64,000 nucleotides of DNA from Nocardia miyunensis NBRC 108239 (GCF_001613065.1 NZ_BDBQ01000045.1:1-64000); one strand, 5' to 3'. Counted from the stretch's first letter, positions 44,801-51,006 are shown. Notes: generated by a model from the sequence alone, not told the origin. Program-made: numbers and translations.

Positions 44801-46944
44801 ACACCTTCGAGGCCGAGTCGCTCGCCGATATCGTCCGGCGTTCCTGGGAGGAGTCCGGAAGTCTCCTCTCCGCGGTGCGGGCTCTCGAAGGGCAAGCCCT
44901 CGCCAACGGCGGGCACGACAACATCACCGGCGTGCTGGTGCGGATCGCACCGCGCGGGCACGATGCCGGACCACTCGACGCCGCAAGCGAACTCGGGAAT
45001 CGAGCCGCCCCCGGAGGTTCTCGCGAACGGCCCCCGGGACCGATGGTGTCCCTCCGCAATGCCGCCGACCCAGCGGTCGAGCTCGGCCTCCGCGACAAGC
45101 GACGAGAACGGGCGCCCCGGTTCGGCGCCGAACACGGTCTGGCCGCCGATCCGCACTTGGGCTTCCTCGACAACAACGGAACACCTTGGGGCACAGCCGC
45201 TCCCGGCACCGCTCCGGCCAAGCCCGAAGCAGCCGATACGGAACCCGCAGAGCTCGAGCAACTGCTCGAACAACCCGTCTCTCCCCTGGAGCAGTCCAGT
45301 CCGCCGCGCGAAGGCACAACACCCTGGTCCCAGTCCGGCGGTGAATCCTCCGCCGCGGCCCCGGCGAGCTCGGGAGGCGAAAAAGGCGAGGCGCATCCGA
45401 AGTCGCCGGCAAGCGAACCGGATACCGATGTCTTGGCGCCCGAACGGTATGAAGTGGCCGACGACCAAGCGGAGGCCACTTTCCGCGAGAAGGTGATCCC
45501 CGCTGTTTTCGGCGAAGAGGTCCCCGGTAGAGCTGACATCAGAGTCCTCGACGATCAGGAGTTCCTGATCGGCTTGCCGGATCCGGTACTGCGAGTGCTC
45601 GGCGGGCAGCCCGGCGCGGCCAAATCGACGGTGCTGCCGTCGATCGTTCAGGACTTCGCGCGGCGAGGTGGCGTGGTCTACATCGGCACGATCGATACCT
45701 TCCTGCGTTTCCACCCGCGCTACGAGGAATTGATGGCCCTCGATGACACGGCCACCGGCCTGCTCATGGATTTTGCTTGGCAGCTCCAGCAAAAGGCCAT
45801 CGATCATGCGATCGCCCTGCGGTGCAACGTGCTCCTGGAACAGACATTGACCAACACGCGAGGGGTCGGCGCGACTCTCTCACGATTCACCGGCGCCCAC
45901 TTCACCGTGGAACTGGATGTCATCGCGGTACAGCCGCACGTCTCCAAACACCGAACCGTCATGCGCTATGTGGAGGGTCGGCTCTCCGGAGACCGGCGGG
46001 TGCTGACCCCGGCACAGGCGCACGACGATGCCGTCCCGGGATCGGCGGCCACCGTCGCGGAACTCGAATCGGCCGACGCGAGAGTGCGAATCGAGGCAGT
46101 GCGGGTACTCGGCGTCGACGGCGAGACCTACGAGACCTACTACGACAACCACCGCACCGCGAACGGCGAATGGGCGAAGCAGCCGAAAGCCGCCGACACG
46201 CTGCAGGATCGGCGCAATCGCCCGCTCACTCCCGGGGAGCGACGCGCTATCGCGCGACGAGCGAGCAAGAATTACGATGCGATCCTCGCCCGGATCGCCA
46301 CCGATCCGAATGCCGCGGGCTGGCAGGAACTGCGCCTGCTGGCATCGGGACCGGAGGTCGCGATGCCTTGGCTGGCACGCGGTTTCGACAGGCCGGACGA
46401 CGTCGAGGGAGTCGGTGACGACGATCCGGTCGCGAACCGGCCCGGCGATAGGACCGATGGCCCGGTCCACGGCATGATCGATACGGTGACAACGACTTTG
46501 GTCGATCTGCTGGGCGCGCGCCCTCGACTGCGACAGGGCAGCAGGGACGGCATCAGCCACACGGAGATCACTCTGTCAGGTGAGCGAGGAGACGCGACGT
46601 ATCTGGTTCTCACCAGCGACGGCGCTTCGAACCGCGAGCAACTGCTGACCGTCATGCCCGCCCCGAACGCCGATCGCGCAACGTTCGGGCCAGCCTTGCG
46701 CCGGGTGCTGTCCTCGATGCTCGACGGTTACGACGACATGTCCCGGATCAGCGCGAATGCGGCACTGTTGTTGACCCGCACGCCGCAATCGCCGCACACC
46801 TACGCCAAATGGGAGGTATGGGTCGATGCCGCCGCCGATCCGGGGTTGCTGCGCATAACGATTCATCACGACCGCGGCGCGCCGGTGCTCGAACGCGAGT
46901 ATCGCCTCGGACGCCGTGGCACCGGTACCGGGCGGGATCAGTAA
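32893..46944 (+). CDS. Giant modular type VII effector: CpnT-like N-terminus, two papain-like domains, RsbW-like ATPase, kinase-like, PP2C and zeta-toxin modules
   Basis: 4,683 residues from GTG 32893 (GTGA overlap with the WXG gene). Residues 1-330: CpnT-like helical/Gly-Ala-rich region with a membrane helix near 110-130. 608-760: papain-like toxin domain, Cys613 in SHCVPYAVNKI, His690 in GAHAAVV. 1597-1718: RsbW-type HATPase, Glu1633/Asn1637 in SELLQNVLRHA, Asp1663. 1970-2425: unrecognised. 2510-2670: second papain-like domain, Cys2518 in NNCAVVML, His2627 in GGHGFLIN. 2980-3200: kinase-like, DRHEGSNW from Asp3093, then Asp3112. 3756-4021: PP2C with Asp3793, Asp3965, Asp4009. 4177-4500: zeta toxin, Lys4244 in GGQPGAAKST, Asp4268, Glu4316. 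An unassigned tail follows. Repeated linkers separate the modules. Activities are predicted, not shown. Confidence 0.9.
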   Translation: MSVHIPPGFPSWLVDMVLGHLPVGDPDAMRRDADSWVAAAHRLGETQQRLETLRAGHAATAIEGATGETIRKQLDQQIADTKSQIALCNSNAERLYEAANSLEFTQYVIIGMGAALLVQLAVDIASFMAAKTVADRIAADTAMKLSARDLLKWLRQQVIRFAVEHPHLSLVVRGVGLGALTGGAVNVGAQVAQIVQGHRTSIDWNSAGVATAAGAAGGLVGAEVGRVVAPAVSRIGANSASKFLRVGGHVLGTVIAGAAGGAAGGVAGGVTAAVLTGQPLRSSNLAEMALAGAGAGYISAAGAAMRTGRAAATAVPRAGAESGAGVPTDPVVSARDPQVTGDGQVPRPDGLTPEMMAMGDEIARKVAEDLPAGPEADALAEFVDGKGSGDLHQQIAEYLRQQGDSGDSGSAGSSKDTGGQPGSTRPSSPTSSAPWRGEGSPVTHGGGGSAHVGGQGTRRVVATTDLAGSPGHGSPAGRSGLPERITVQANADGAGPPAPLEAPTAHADSGVTHPDSAPVKAEPGAAESSQTTGSHGAGDGGQVDGGHDGPTASEHGGEPGGPSEHSVPQDHSTPGDENPPGPDAGQGDGPTSADDGGGHFVPADDGGGGPSHCVPYAVNKIHELTGLEVDPAALGDDAATAGVGGRQAAQAVGGGWRPGGVDSPKALVDEVRTKGGAALMGVQRSGTGAHAAVVTRNAEGGIEIYERIGDVARKVSGNEVVEWILDENGQPILEMSTEVDDAVGHWLNDLDADKTYAIVFEVDQAGHTGTDPGGLATRQNVHPDGRLVPQVKLDSETGSGARPELDMPRDNMRGAAVLERPSTGVRRPALDLDFDTEFQQLTTQFDGESPAAPMSRDAASAPEYTDALTDGSAPHETLSTPDAQEATSTAGDTAPSALDPVAQPISSAPQPDATSSAHPLDETATPHPDATSPAHPPGETATPHPAATSPTHPTSETAAPHAQPDTPNSPTVTPQQTATTQTPHAGAVPPGNSTGASLLAAQQNSPGPTAGFAHAGGTQALHPGLTAGTLSGAEAAAVMNDRPGIGFGEGDDVPPEEITFPKGDEIATRVPGHIANPTLDGVPDLPMPDDAPEEIGFGQSDYIVIPGVSGPPEPESDREITPIVPKLPWAPADRPAEVTGIGQPGTLDPTADPGKPANTRPAEYTPLPEYDASPPTHLPALPAKEPPQKVIPDHFTPPLDKDARDAPQPPGPPRLNPDDPNPGRIPDESGIPGPERIPTRQLAPPPPAPVVPIRPVPWASASAGGSGRRRKKTPPEPPTPPQDPAPSIPMASDAAKPPAKDQPAGDRGADEIDRATADLAELIGVSPQLIQRSPAAVRQAIKLVEDRLREKAAEDRDRAERSTRPEQLAQDIALVPAWIGRSVAHDVAVQDATAGRPAPPHDELRRTATQLEELLTALGPQEPSPEWLAPVSADPLHELRRVGRRPDAPPDLVRLVETATRFFGLRTVAAAVEPVHPVLDGWPNPEQADLAVAIAWDLARQLPAPQRATAEIHGEQGNRWVSIEVTGTTRDLPVRPGATAPAWPAVESLDDLEWPWGFTLGRSAGLTVGFRFSESGGVEDPSLENSDPAISLHFSPDTLPIAPRTARHRLRRLETEAGVPAEHIDDALLVVSELLQNVLRHAPGDADLRVRTTGGTLRVEVSDHSPNLPFRQPGSIGASEEDLLEEHGYAFGLWENLASAWGVDARPDGKTVWAEFRGDGPDPADQSSSNPPGQPSEPANPTSSQPKTSSSPVPGAPGHNAPTPGPTVSLHDPLAETGLGPQRPRRANPRVGGPGFAGIPAGGVAFHHDPDNPHNQWAAAPPREQQKQKPPGPSPAASAEPRATASSSPPQNAKTAAAQEDSAQNGRASTPWSADTTGGRSGTSAAPGRKPTPEDVKNARARRLERERLAAQAAHPPTDPPAAGSATPTPGVAAATGQDAATVPPGGANPVAAQQETPPNTLAADDSPSETGWRTLTMQREVPLSNWSYNREQSLAVARWMLQRLRDVVLPGLHPDATPEQIDDAFYSDKEIESGMVLRTVSLDELLADGNLRELNAALLNATDRNTRSGNPAGTTLNEGLARLLDQPDDVLEATARRLGMDVEMLRRARASIHDKIAAERPGTPITANDMRAVKHWVAPGAESSLAEYTRSHVYEPADSPERDAQMLRRHLLLHDLALLGKALSRRELEAFQSLRLLRKERLDSGRALPRDEQGRVDVPALEAELRAEDPTLRYALPLYEYDEHDRDRRVTDTDGNAVVYRVLAFYDEGSIDPATALRFDGPDHDYVVELPLRPGVVLQHLGSDDPWFLETAVRRGFPLAAGISGAAARLGSAALLLYNSGESAPGDISPDDVAAMLIGFIEREHHTLYETLHGLRLAGIPVIDDADYATPESMYSAAERWAGQLGYPKSAWRQKYTVSASFHAGSRGADVPSAGAAPSDPRLAHATGTRAGSGRRGPQPAPGMDGSKASPPQGVSGEQAPAEVFAETVTPQPNDVSTDRPDTSTTTEAADTGRNNCAVVMLQDLHAAGVAVREPAPAEIGPAGMPLVGSDGLEDRMPHLENGDPNQFQEIPLDPDSAHSVDEIIAWVDQHLQPHARQVAVVVEFAPEDQATVTLPDGNREKVGGHGFLINADPHTNDNLPHGDPRRVVRAFVLAFDNDNHPTALPDAVPRAPVSPRFRVGRPADSNPPEDGDQRNGPKSTPPQQNPAHAASAPPSQRTVGPATGGTASMPSALAPNELRALEAAKEEAAEIVAEALRPARLLGMDTTGLHQKNPAEIEEAIDDLEALQQRRLTAVLRRLVVDALAARVLGDEKPTSEVREYYELLKPHIKAAQDYVGEVRTALAMLAARQVLAAEGADSIAEGIGEVPGQCIVVASPLVGQEQLVDALAPTLRERAVREGLPIRYRQVLVDEDGRLSVRRVSGTPAEPEPHLWNYADSEYIAWLNDFTDERPFAEKLAAARASGEKSRKVLKENSNNESMSEKVVLVFYENDYRAVEKTVRTEDHADGEDLGAKTLRKIGVPAPETVRLRELGEPGEFGELGDRVVFIEYVPGIDAKDVPGAGGSDAWPMFFHTPGGRRMGFGDMLLGPPDRHEGSNWRLQHRFRIRPLDNSNIHTNSYSFGMWPEEGFTTHFVQWKNGCPEWVEHDVSRTEFEAYRQAVSEVETDYDHLNKQFWHRTMTRILRFIEKNVKDESAPPIPALGKVMEILEELRGIIADQLRIFEPHDIATHRDWRREISYLRQFYVDNPDPVMAEYVELLDGLLKLHLAARMKRVSIDDLVDAGFETIFPAESSENRLGRLGGGRTEVVDSYLDNLSLRLDDLAVGAKYPAPNNESDEDWQSRFDREIRATAPRAAAPHDPPPGPTTQFHHFDQRAALDLPQPKNHRRFGAAGFAGIPEGGVAFHNRDGIPWDAPKPRASNNGAPQQNSPTIPPEPAVDLDNLRAVRNAVATELAHVTADQAHAVVAQHELEQPLALLNELLAVQQGAHAPGTAEQLNLLMDFVHAVDFALAPLAETSLRDTNRALAAIAKELQAAPTGPQVRARDTDLVTGVDQRQLLQVWEGATQQMVQAGFDVDEADPRNAADVRATTEHYGKLIRVVGLLEDFLSCVQTPDGMVTPGRLRLLRDNFTTTAAWLVHNAAAAGEMDRTAAAVVTAFRAAGREFHDLAAALIAVHGIPAGPGQAAVHEVPPQTQVTWPEPQAPAAPQPPQAPTAPDDRAAQSETSSAPEQSNPEPAHGRQSGPDPHVEQDDGGSLAAVSDVGLRHETNEDAFATGVVDVAGTPVQVAVVCDGRSSSAQAHRAARAAADAARDDMVAALTAPAVRATGRFDPVEIAQRGTAAAKNAVRALATLPEFADLPEEEYPDCTIVSAVVEPERGQATLDWEGDSRGYRLSLRPGDSERVTEDDSMLTMLMRRLGMSEAEAMRDPRAHMISRSLSIPSAEESHAKTIPLPPGDFLLLCTDGMWNDTFEAESLADIVRRSWEESGSLLSAVRALEGQALANGGHDNITGVLVRIAPRGHDAGPLDAASELGNRAAPGGSRERPPGPMVSLRNAADPAVELGLRDKRRERAPRFGAEHGLAADPHLGFLDNNGTPWGTAAPGTAPAKPEAADTEPAELEQLLEQPVSPLEQSSPPREGTTPWSQSGGESSAAAPASSGGEKGEAHPKSPASEPDTDVLAPERYEVADDQAEATFREKVIPAVFGEEVPGRADIRVLDDQEFLIGLPDPVLRVLGGQPGAAKSTVLPSIVQDFARRGGVVYIGTIDTFLRFHPRYEELMALDDTATGLLMDFAWQLQQKAIDHAIALRCNVLLEQTLTNTRGVGATLSRFTGAHFTVELDVIAVQPHVSKHRTVMRYVEGRLSGDRRVLTPAQAHDDAVPGSAATVAELESADARVRIEAVRVLGVDGETYETYYDNHRTANGEWAKQPKAADTLQDRRNRPLTPGERRAIARRASKNYDAILARIATDPNAAGWQELRLLASGPEVAMPWLARGFDRPDDVEGVGDDDPVANRPGDRTDGPVHGMIDTVTTTLVDLLGARPRLRQGSRDGISHTEITLSGERGDATYLVLTSDGASNREQLLTVMPAPNADRATFGPALRRVLSSMLDGYDDMSRISANAALLLTRTPQSPHTYAKWEVWVDAAADPGLLRITIHHDRGAPVLEREYRLGRRGTGTGRDQ
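38179..38340 (+). repeat. Inter-module linker, copy 1, in the giant effector
   Basis: Encodes PGPTVSLHDPLAETGLG, a basic stretch and GFAGIPAGGVAFHHD. It separates the RsbW-like module from the unrecognised module. Copies 2 and 3 lie at 42980-43140 and 45040-45200. Confidence 0.8.
42980..43140 (+). repeat. Inter-module linker, copy 2, in the giant effector
   Basis: Encodes PPGPTTQFHHFDQRAALDL, then RRFGAAGFAGIPEGGVAFHN and GIPWDAPKP. It follows the kinase-like module. The GFAGIPxGGVAFH core is nearly identical to copy 1. Confidence 0.8.
45040..45200 (+). repeat. Inter-module linker, copy 3 (diverged), in the giant effector
   Basis: Encodes PPGPMVSLRNAADPAVELGL, then APRFGAEHGLAADPHLGFLD and NGTPWGTAAPG. 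It lies between the PP2C and zeta-toxin modules. It keeps the PGPxVSL head, the RFG turn and the PW end, but the core has changed. Confidence 0.7.
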
Positions 46945-48026
46945 CCCTTCGCGGACCGGCTGGCATCCGCCTGCTGGACATTGCTCATGAGGTTCGCGCC
47001 GTCTCGGGACACGTCGTATCGGTGCATCACATAATTCATGCTGGCCGCGATATTGGCGGTCGGGTCGGTGATGGAACTGGACGTACCAGCGACGTGGTAT
47101 GCCTCGAATGTACTGGGAATCGTCTGCGTGAGCCCCTGTGAAGGGTGTCCGGCCGCGGCATTCGAATCAGACAGGTTGATGGCCCCGACATCGCCGCCGG
47201 ATTCGCGTTCGATCAGGGTCAGATAACCTTCGGTCCATTTCTCCCGCGCCGCGGGATCGGTGATACCCAGGGCATCCAATGCCTTGCCGATGTATTCCTC
47301 GAGCTGAGATTTGTCGAGCCGATGGTGCGCCGTGCCGCCACCCGAGCTGCTCACCGGCTGAGTGTATTTGCTGTCGTAGCCCCCCGAGCTGTCGACAGGA
47401 ACATAGCCGCTGGATCCGGAGTTTCCGCCGCTGTAGGAGGAAGGAACGTAGGGAGTCTCGGAACCGCCGACCTTGTCGGCCTGCGACTGGACCTGATCGT
47501 TGGCGAGCTGGACCTCGTCGTGGACGGAGACCACGGCGGAAAGGACAGCCTTGGTCAGCGGCGCTTCCCTGCTGGCGGAGAGATATGTGGCGCCCTCGGC
47601 CGGTTCCCAGTCGTGCGCGGAATCCAATGTGCCGGTGAGCTGGTCGATTGTCTTCTTGATTTCCGACCAGGTGTCCGCCGCGATACCGCCGGTCTCGTAT
47701 GCGGAGGATTTGACGCCCGCGTCCTGTTCATGGATCTTGGACTTTATATCGTCGATATCGGTCATTTTGGTCGAATAGTCGTCGACCATCTTGGCCGCTC
47801 CCCCGCTCACCGTCGCCAGCTTCTTGTCGTTCAGCAGCTTCACGAGGTCCGGGGCCTCCTCGGCATGTCCCGAACCCAGCAGGTCGACCGAGGTCTGGAT
47901 AGCTTCTCCAGCGGTATCGATGAGATCCCTCAGCCCGGGCGAAGCCGCGGGCGGACAATGACTGTTCAGGTCGACCGTTCGGTAATGTTTTACGGTAGCG
48001 GTTGAGCTCACCGGGCACCACCGCAT
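46938..48026 (-). CDS. Type VII type peptidoglycan hydrolase with SLT transglycosylase domain
   Basis: 362 residues from ATG 48026 (an in-frame GTG at 48011 is an alternative). No signal peptide. A helical N-terminal domain includes GLRDLIDTAGEAIQTSVDLLG, shared with the 23788-25053 protein. A Ser/Gly linker is followed by a C-terminal lytic transglycosylase-like domain: LIERESGGDVGAIN with the catalytic Glu, SDSNAAAGHPSQGLTQTIPS, TFEAYH and NIAASMNYVMHRYD. Such a domain cleaves the glycan backbone, complementing the peptide-cutting NlpC/P60 proteins of the cluster. It converges with the giant gene; the two stop regions overlap by seven bases. Confidence 0.85.
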   Translation of the reverse strand: MRWCPVSSTATVKHYRTVDLNSHCPPAASPGLRDLIDTAGEAIQTSVDLLGSGHAEEAPDLVKLLNDKKLATVSGGAAKMVDDYSTKMTDIDDIKSKIHEQDAGVKSSAYETGGIAADTWSEIKKTIDQLTGTLDSAHDWEPAEGATYLSASREAPLTKAVLSAVVSVHDEVQLANDQVQSQADKVGGSETPYVPSSYSGGNSGSSGYVPVDSSGGYDSKYTQPVSSSGGGTAHHRLDKSQLEEYIGKALDALGITDPAAREKWTEGYLTLIERESGGDVGAINLSDSNAAAGHPSQGLTQTIPSTFEAYHVAGTSSSITDPTANIAASMNYVMHRYDVSRDGANLMSNVQQADASRSAKGY

Positions 48027-48054
48027 TCTCGCTCGTAGTTTTCCGTCGTATTCG

Positions 48055-48081
48055 AGTATCTACTCTTCCCACTGTCGGGCA
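48055..48081 (-). promoter_or_regulatory. Cluster promoter motif before the SLT hydrolase
   Basis: Minus-strand reading: TGCCCG-ACAG-TGGGAA, N5, GATACT. The hexamer ends 29 bases before ATG 48026. The outer bases of the left arm are changed. It lies in the 122-base gap after the 48149 gene, so the hydrolase is not only a read-through product. Confidence 0.7.
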
Positions 48082-48148
48082 GGCAGGGGGAGAAGGGGTT
48101 TCGGTATGGTCGCTGCGGGCATGCCGCGCCGCGAAACGGGAATCGCTG

Positions 48149-50689
48149 TCATCCAGGGCCCGCGGTGATCGTGGGCCGACGCTGGACAGTCTCCGCCGCT
48201 GTCGGCGACGGCGTGAAGCCGGGGTGATCGAGCAATTGACCGTGCGCGTAGACCGCATCCCGCAAGAGCTGACGGTTCGGCTCCGCCGCCGAGGACAACA
48301 GCACCAATTCGTCGCAGCGACGCTCGAAGAGCATCGCTCGCAGCGCCGACGCCGACTGCCCGTCCGTCGACTCGGACCGCAACTCCCCCAAGGGAACTCG
48401 CGAAACGTCCGCCCGCGACGACAGCATCGAGGCCACGATCAGATCGTCGACGTCGCGCAACTCCGACCACCATTCGTCCGGCACGGACCGGCCCTGCCGG
48501 ATCGCCTGCAGAATCCGCTCGCGCAGGGTGGCGGCGCCCAACGACGACGCGACGCCCGAGCCCAGTTTCGCGACCCGCGCATGGGCATCGGCCGCGAGTT
48601 CGACACAGCGGGAGGCGATTCGCTCGGCGGGCACCGCGGTCACCCGCTCCAGCAGATGCGGTGCGCCCACCAGTTCCAATCGATCCGCCAAACCCGCTGC
48701 GGGACAGGAGAAATCCATGACCGGCGCCGCGGCAACGGAACCCTCGGCAGGTACACCGGGCAACTGGCGGTGCAGTTCGTCGTCGATCGGCTGCGACGAG
48801 ACCAGCGCCGAGAGCCGGGCGCCCGTTCTCCCGCCCCAGGCGGCGGCGAACTCCGCCAGCACCCGGGCCGGATCCGAGATCCCTTCCCACGCCGAACCAT
48901 CCGCGACGGACCACACCCACGGTGTCGACATCTCACGCGGGAGGAATACACCCGCGGGCAGCCAGCCCCGTCCCTCGGCGGTGGTCACGAATGCGGCAAC
49001 CCCGCCCGGATGCCGCATCAGCGACACCGCGCAGCTCAGGCCCACGGTGACGGACTCGGTAACCGCCAGCAGGCTGGACAGCAGGGACCGCGCCAGCACC
49101 AGATCGCCGTCGACCCGCTCGCCCAGCACGAATGCCGGTGCGGCCGCGGCCAGCATCGCGGCCCCCACCGCGTCACGCACGATGTGGTTGCTGCCCTGGG
49201 CATCCGCGGAGTTGTCGGCGGCCTCGTCGCCGCCGGCATCCGGGGTGTCACCGTCGCGCGTACCGTGCCGAGTCGTGGCCTGCCCCTTGGCCTGTGCCGC
49301 CGTTACGCCCGGCGCGCCGACGGCTTGCGCCGGACCACCCGAGGCGGTGGTTCCCGGCGTCGTAGCACCAGGGGGCGATCCGCTCGGTGTCGCCGAAACC
49401 CGCGGAGCCGCACCGGCTCTGACGTCCGCCGAAATCTTCGACTCCGGTGTGCTCGCGCCCGCGTGATTCGCCGCCATGGGCGACGCGGCGGCAGCGGACG
49501 ACGAAACGACCTGTTGCGGAACCACCACCGAGGATCCCATCGCACCGATCATGCCGGGCCCCAGCAGCCCCGCTGCCGCGCCGGACGTTTCGTCCGAACC
49601 GCTCTCGGCCGCCGCGGGCGTCCCGGGCGAGGACCCGGGATCCACTGACGAATTCGCCACCGGCACAGCATCGTCGGGGTGATATCCGCCCGAATCGGTT
49701 GCCGCCCCGGAAACCGGCGCCGGGCTCGAATACGCCTCGCCGGGATCCGAGGTCATCGGAACATCCGAATCACCGAACGACTGCCCGGCCCCGGAGGACA
49801 CGGTCCCCGGCACGAACGATTCGACCGGAGCGCCGCTCGTCGTATCGCCGTAGGACGGCGCGGGCGCCGGAATTTGCGGCGCCCACGACTGATTCGGTTG
49901 TGCGACACCATCTCCCGGAACATTCGACAGCTGCCCCGCCGCATTCGGCAGGACCGACACGGGTGACTGCAACCCGAACCGATTGAAGAAATTCTCCAGA
50001 GCCCGCAGCGCCGGGACCGACGGCGCACTGCCATCGCGCGACAGCCCGACCCTGCCGGGACCGGTGTCGTCGAATCGGTGCCCTGCCCCGGAGGTCCGCG
50101 GGGCTGCGCCCGTGTCGGGACCACCACTGGACCGATGGTGCGCGGTAGCCCAGGGATCGCGCTGCCCCAGCAGCTCGGCCAGTACCGCGAGCTCTGGTAA
50201 CCCTTGTGGGCCAACCGAATTCAACGCGCGCGACATCGCCTTGGCGACGTCGTCCCGGGCATCGCCGATGATGGCGGCGATCCGCTCACGTTCGGCCTCG
50301 GGATCTTTGTTCTTCTCGTCGGAGGATTCTGCGATTACTTCGCGGATCTCGGCCGTGGCCTGCTCGACGATGTCGTGAATCCGATGGCGAGTCCAGTAGA
50401 CGATCGCGGAGATGTCGCGGAAGGTGTCCGCCGCGGCCACCAGGGCATCGACGAACCGGTCCAGCGTCGCCTTCTGGGCCAGCATGTGATCCTTCACCGG
50501 TTGCAGCCCCACACTGCTCGGCACCGCATCGTCGAAGGCACGGCGGGCGCGCTCGGCCTCGGCGGGATCCAGCGCGGCAGCCCCGTTGCGCGCCACCATC
50601 TCCAGGTTTCCCCAGTCCGACGGCGAGATCGACGGCCAGTTGTCGCCGACGATGGCATTCCAGTACGGGCTGTCGCTGTCCGCGTCCAT
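48149..50689 (-). CDS. Rv3899c-like ESX-associated protein, paralogue of the 27259 product
   Basis: 846 residues from ATG 50689, 14 bases after the EspC-like gene; the open frame extends upstream but would overlap that gene. Residues 1-170 are helical (NWPSISPSDWGNLEMVARNG, TATAEIREVIAESSD-like helices). A disordered Ser/Pro/Gly region of about 300 residues follows, then the two conserved blocks shared with the 27259-29163 protein (VLGERVDGDLVLARSLLSSLL, EGRGWLPAGVFLPREMSTPW, WEGISDPARVLAEFAAAW, LFERRCDELVLL). The N-terminus differs from its paralogue and has no YxxxD signal. It probably leaves with the EspC/EspB-like partners encoded next to it. Function unknown. Confidence 0.8.
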   Translation of the reverse strand: MDADSDSPYWNAIVGDNWPSISPSDWGNLEMVARNGAAALDPAEAERARRAFDDAVPSSVGLQPVKDHMLAQKATLDRFVDALVAAADTFRDISAIVYWTRHRIHDIVEQATAEIREVIAESSDEKNKDPEAERERIAAIIGDARDDVAKAMSRALNSVGPQGLPELAVLAELLGQRDPWATAHHRSSGGPDTGAAPRTSGAGHRFDDTGPGRVGLSRDGSAPSVPALRALENFFNRFGLQSPVSVLPNAAGQLSNVPGDGVAQPNQSWAPQIPAPAPSYGDTTSGAPVESFVPGTVSSGAGQSFGDSDVPMTSDPGEAYSSPAPVSGAATDSGGYHPDDAVPVANSSVDPGSSPGTPAAAESGSDETSGAAAGLLGPGMIGAMGSSVVVPQQVVSSSAAAASPMAANHAGASTPESKISADVRAGAAPRVSATPSGSPPGATTPGTTASGGPAQAVGAPGVTAAQAKGQATTRHGTRDGDTPDAGGDEAADNSADAQGSNHIVRDAVGAAMLAAAAPAFVLGERVDGDLVLARSLLSSLLAVTESVTVGLSCAVSLMRHPGGVAAFVTTAEGRGWLPAGVFLPREMSTPWVWSVADGSAWEGISDPARVLAEFAAAWGGRTGARLSALVSSQPIDDELHRQLPGVPAEGSVAAAPVMDFSCPAAGLADRLELVGAPHLLERVTAVPAERIASRCVELAADAHARVAKLGSGVASSLGAATLRERILQAIRQGRSVPDEWWSELRDVDDLIVASMLSSRADVSRVPLGELRSESTDGQSASALRAMLFERRCDELVLLSSAAEPNRQLLRDAVYAHGQLLDHPGFTPSPTAAETVQRRPTITAGPG

Positions 50690-50703
50690 GCGTAGTCCGG
50701 ACC

Positions 50704-51006
50704 CTAGCCGTGCACCTGCGCGCCCCCCGCGGCATCGGCGTCGGCGATGCTGGTGCTGGCGTAGCGGGCCTGGTCGTAACCGGCGTCGGTGCCGCCCTTC
50801 GCGGAATCGATGGCACTGCCGAACCATCGCCGCATATCGGCCGGAATCGCACGCAACCGCCGGTCGAGCGGCGAGCGCCCACTGCCTGTCACCGTGAAGC
50901 CGTCGGCGATCTCGCGGACCTGGCCGGTGAACGAGGTGACCGCGTGGTGGTGTCGGCCGGAGGTCGCGATCGCCTCGGCGGGGTTGATGTTCAGATCGTC
51001 CGGCAT
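50704..51006 (-). CDS. EspC-like ESX secretion-associated protein
   Basis: 100 residues, ATG 51006, with AGGA six bases upstream. The start LNINPAEAIATSGRHHHAV and the following SFTGQVREIADGF fit the EspC/type VII diderm family (about 100 residues, two helices). A Tyr- and Asp-rich end (YASTSIADADAAG) sits where YxxxD normally occurs but does not match it exactly. EspC-type proteins are co-secreted with larger partners; here the partner is probably the 48149-50689 product directly downstream. Confidence 0.78.
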   Translation of the reverse strand: MPDDLNINPAEAIATSGRHHHAVTSFTGQVREIADGFTVTGSGRSPLDRRLRAIPADMRRWFGSAIDSAKGGTDAGYDQARYASTSIADADAAGGAQVHG

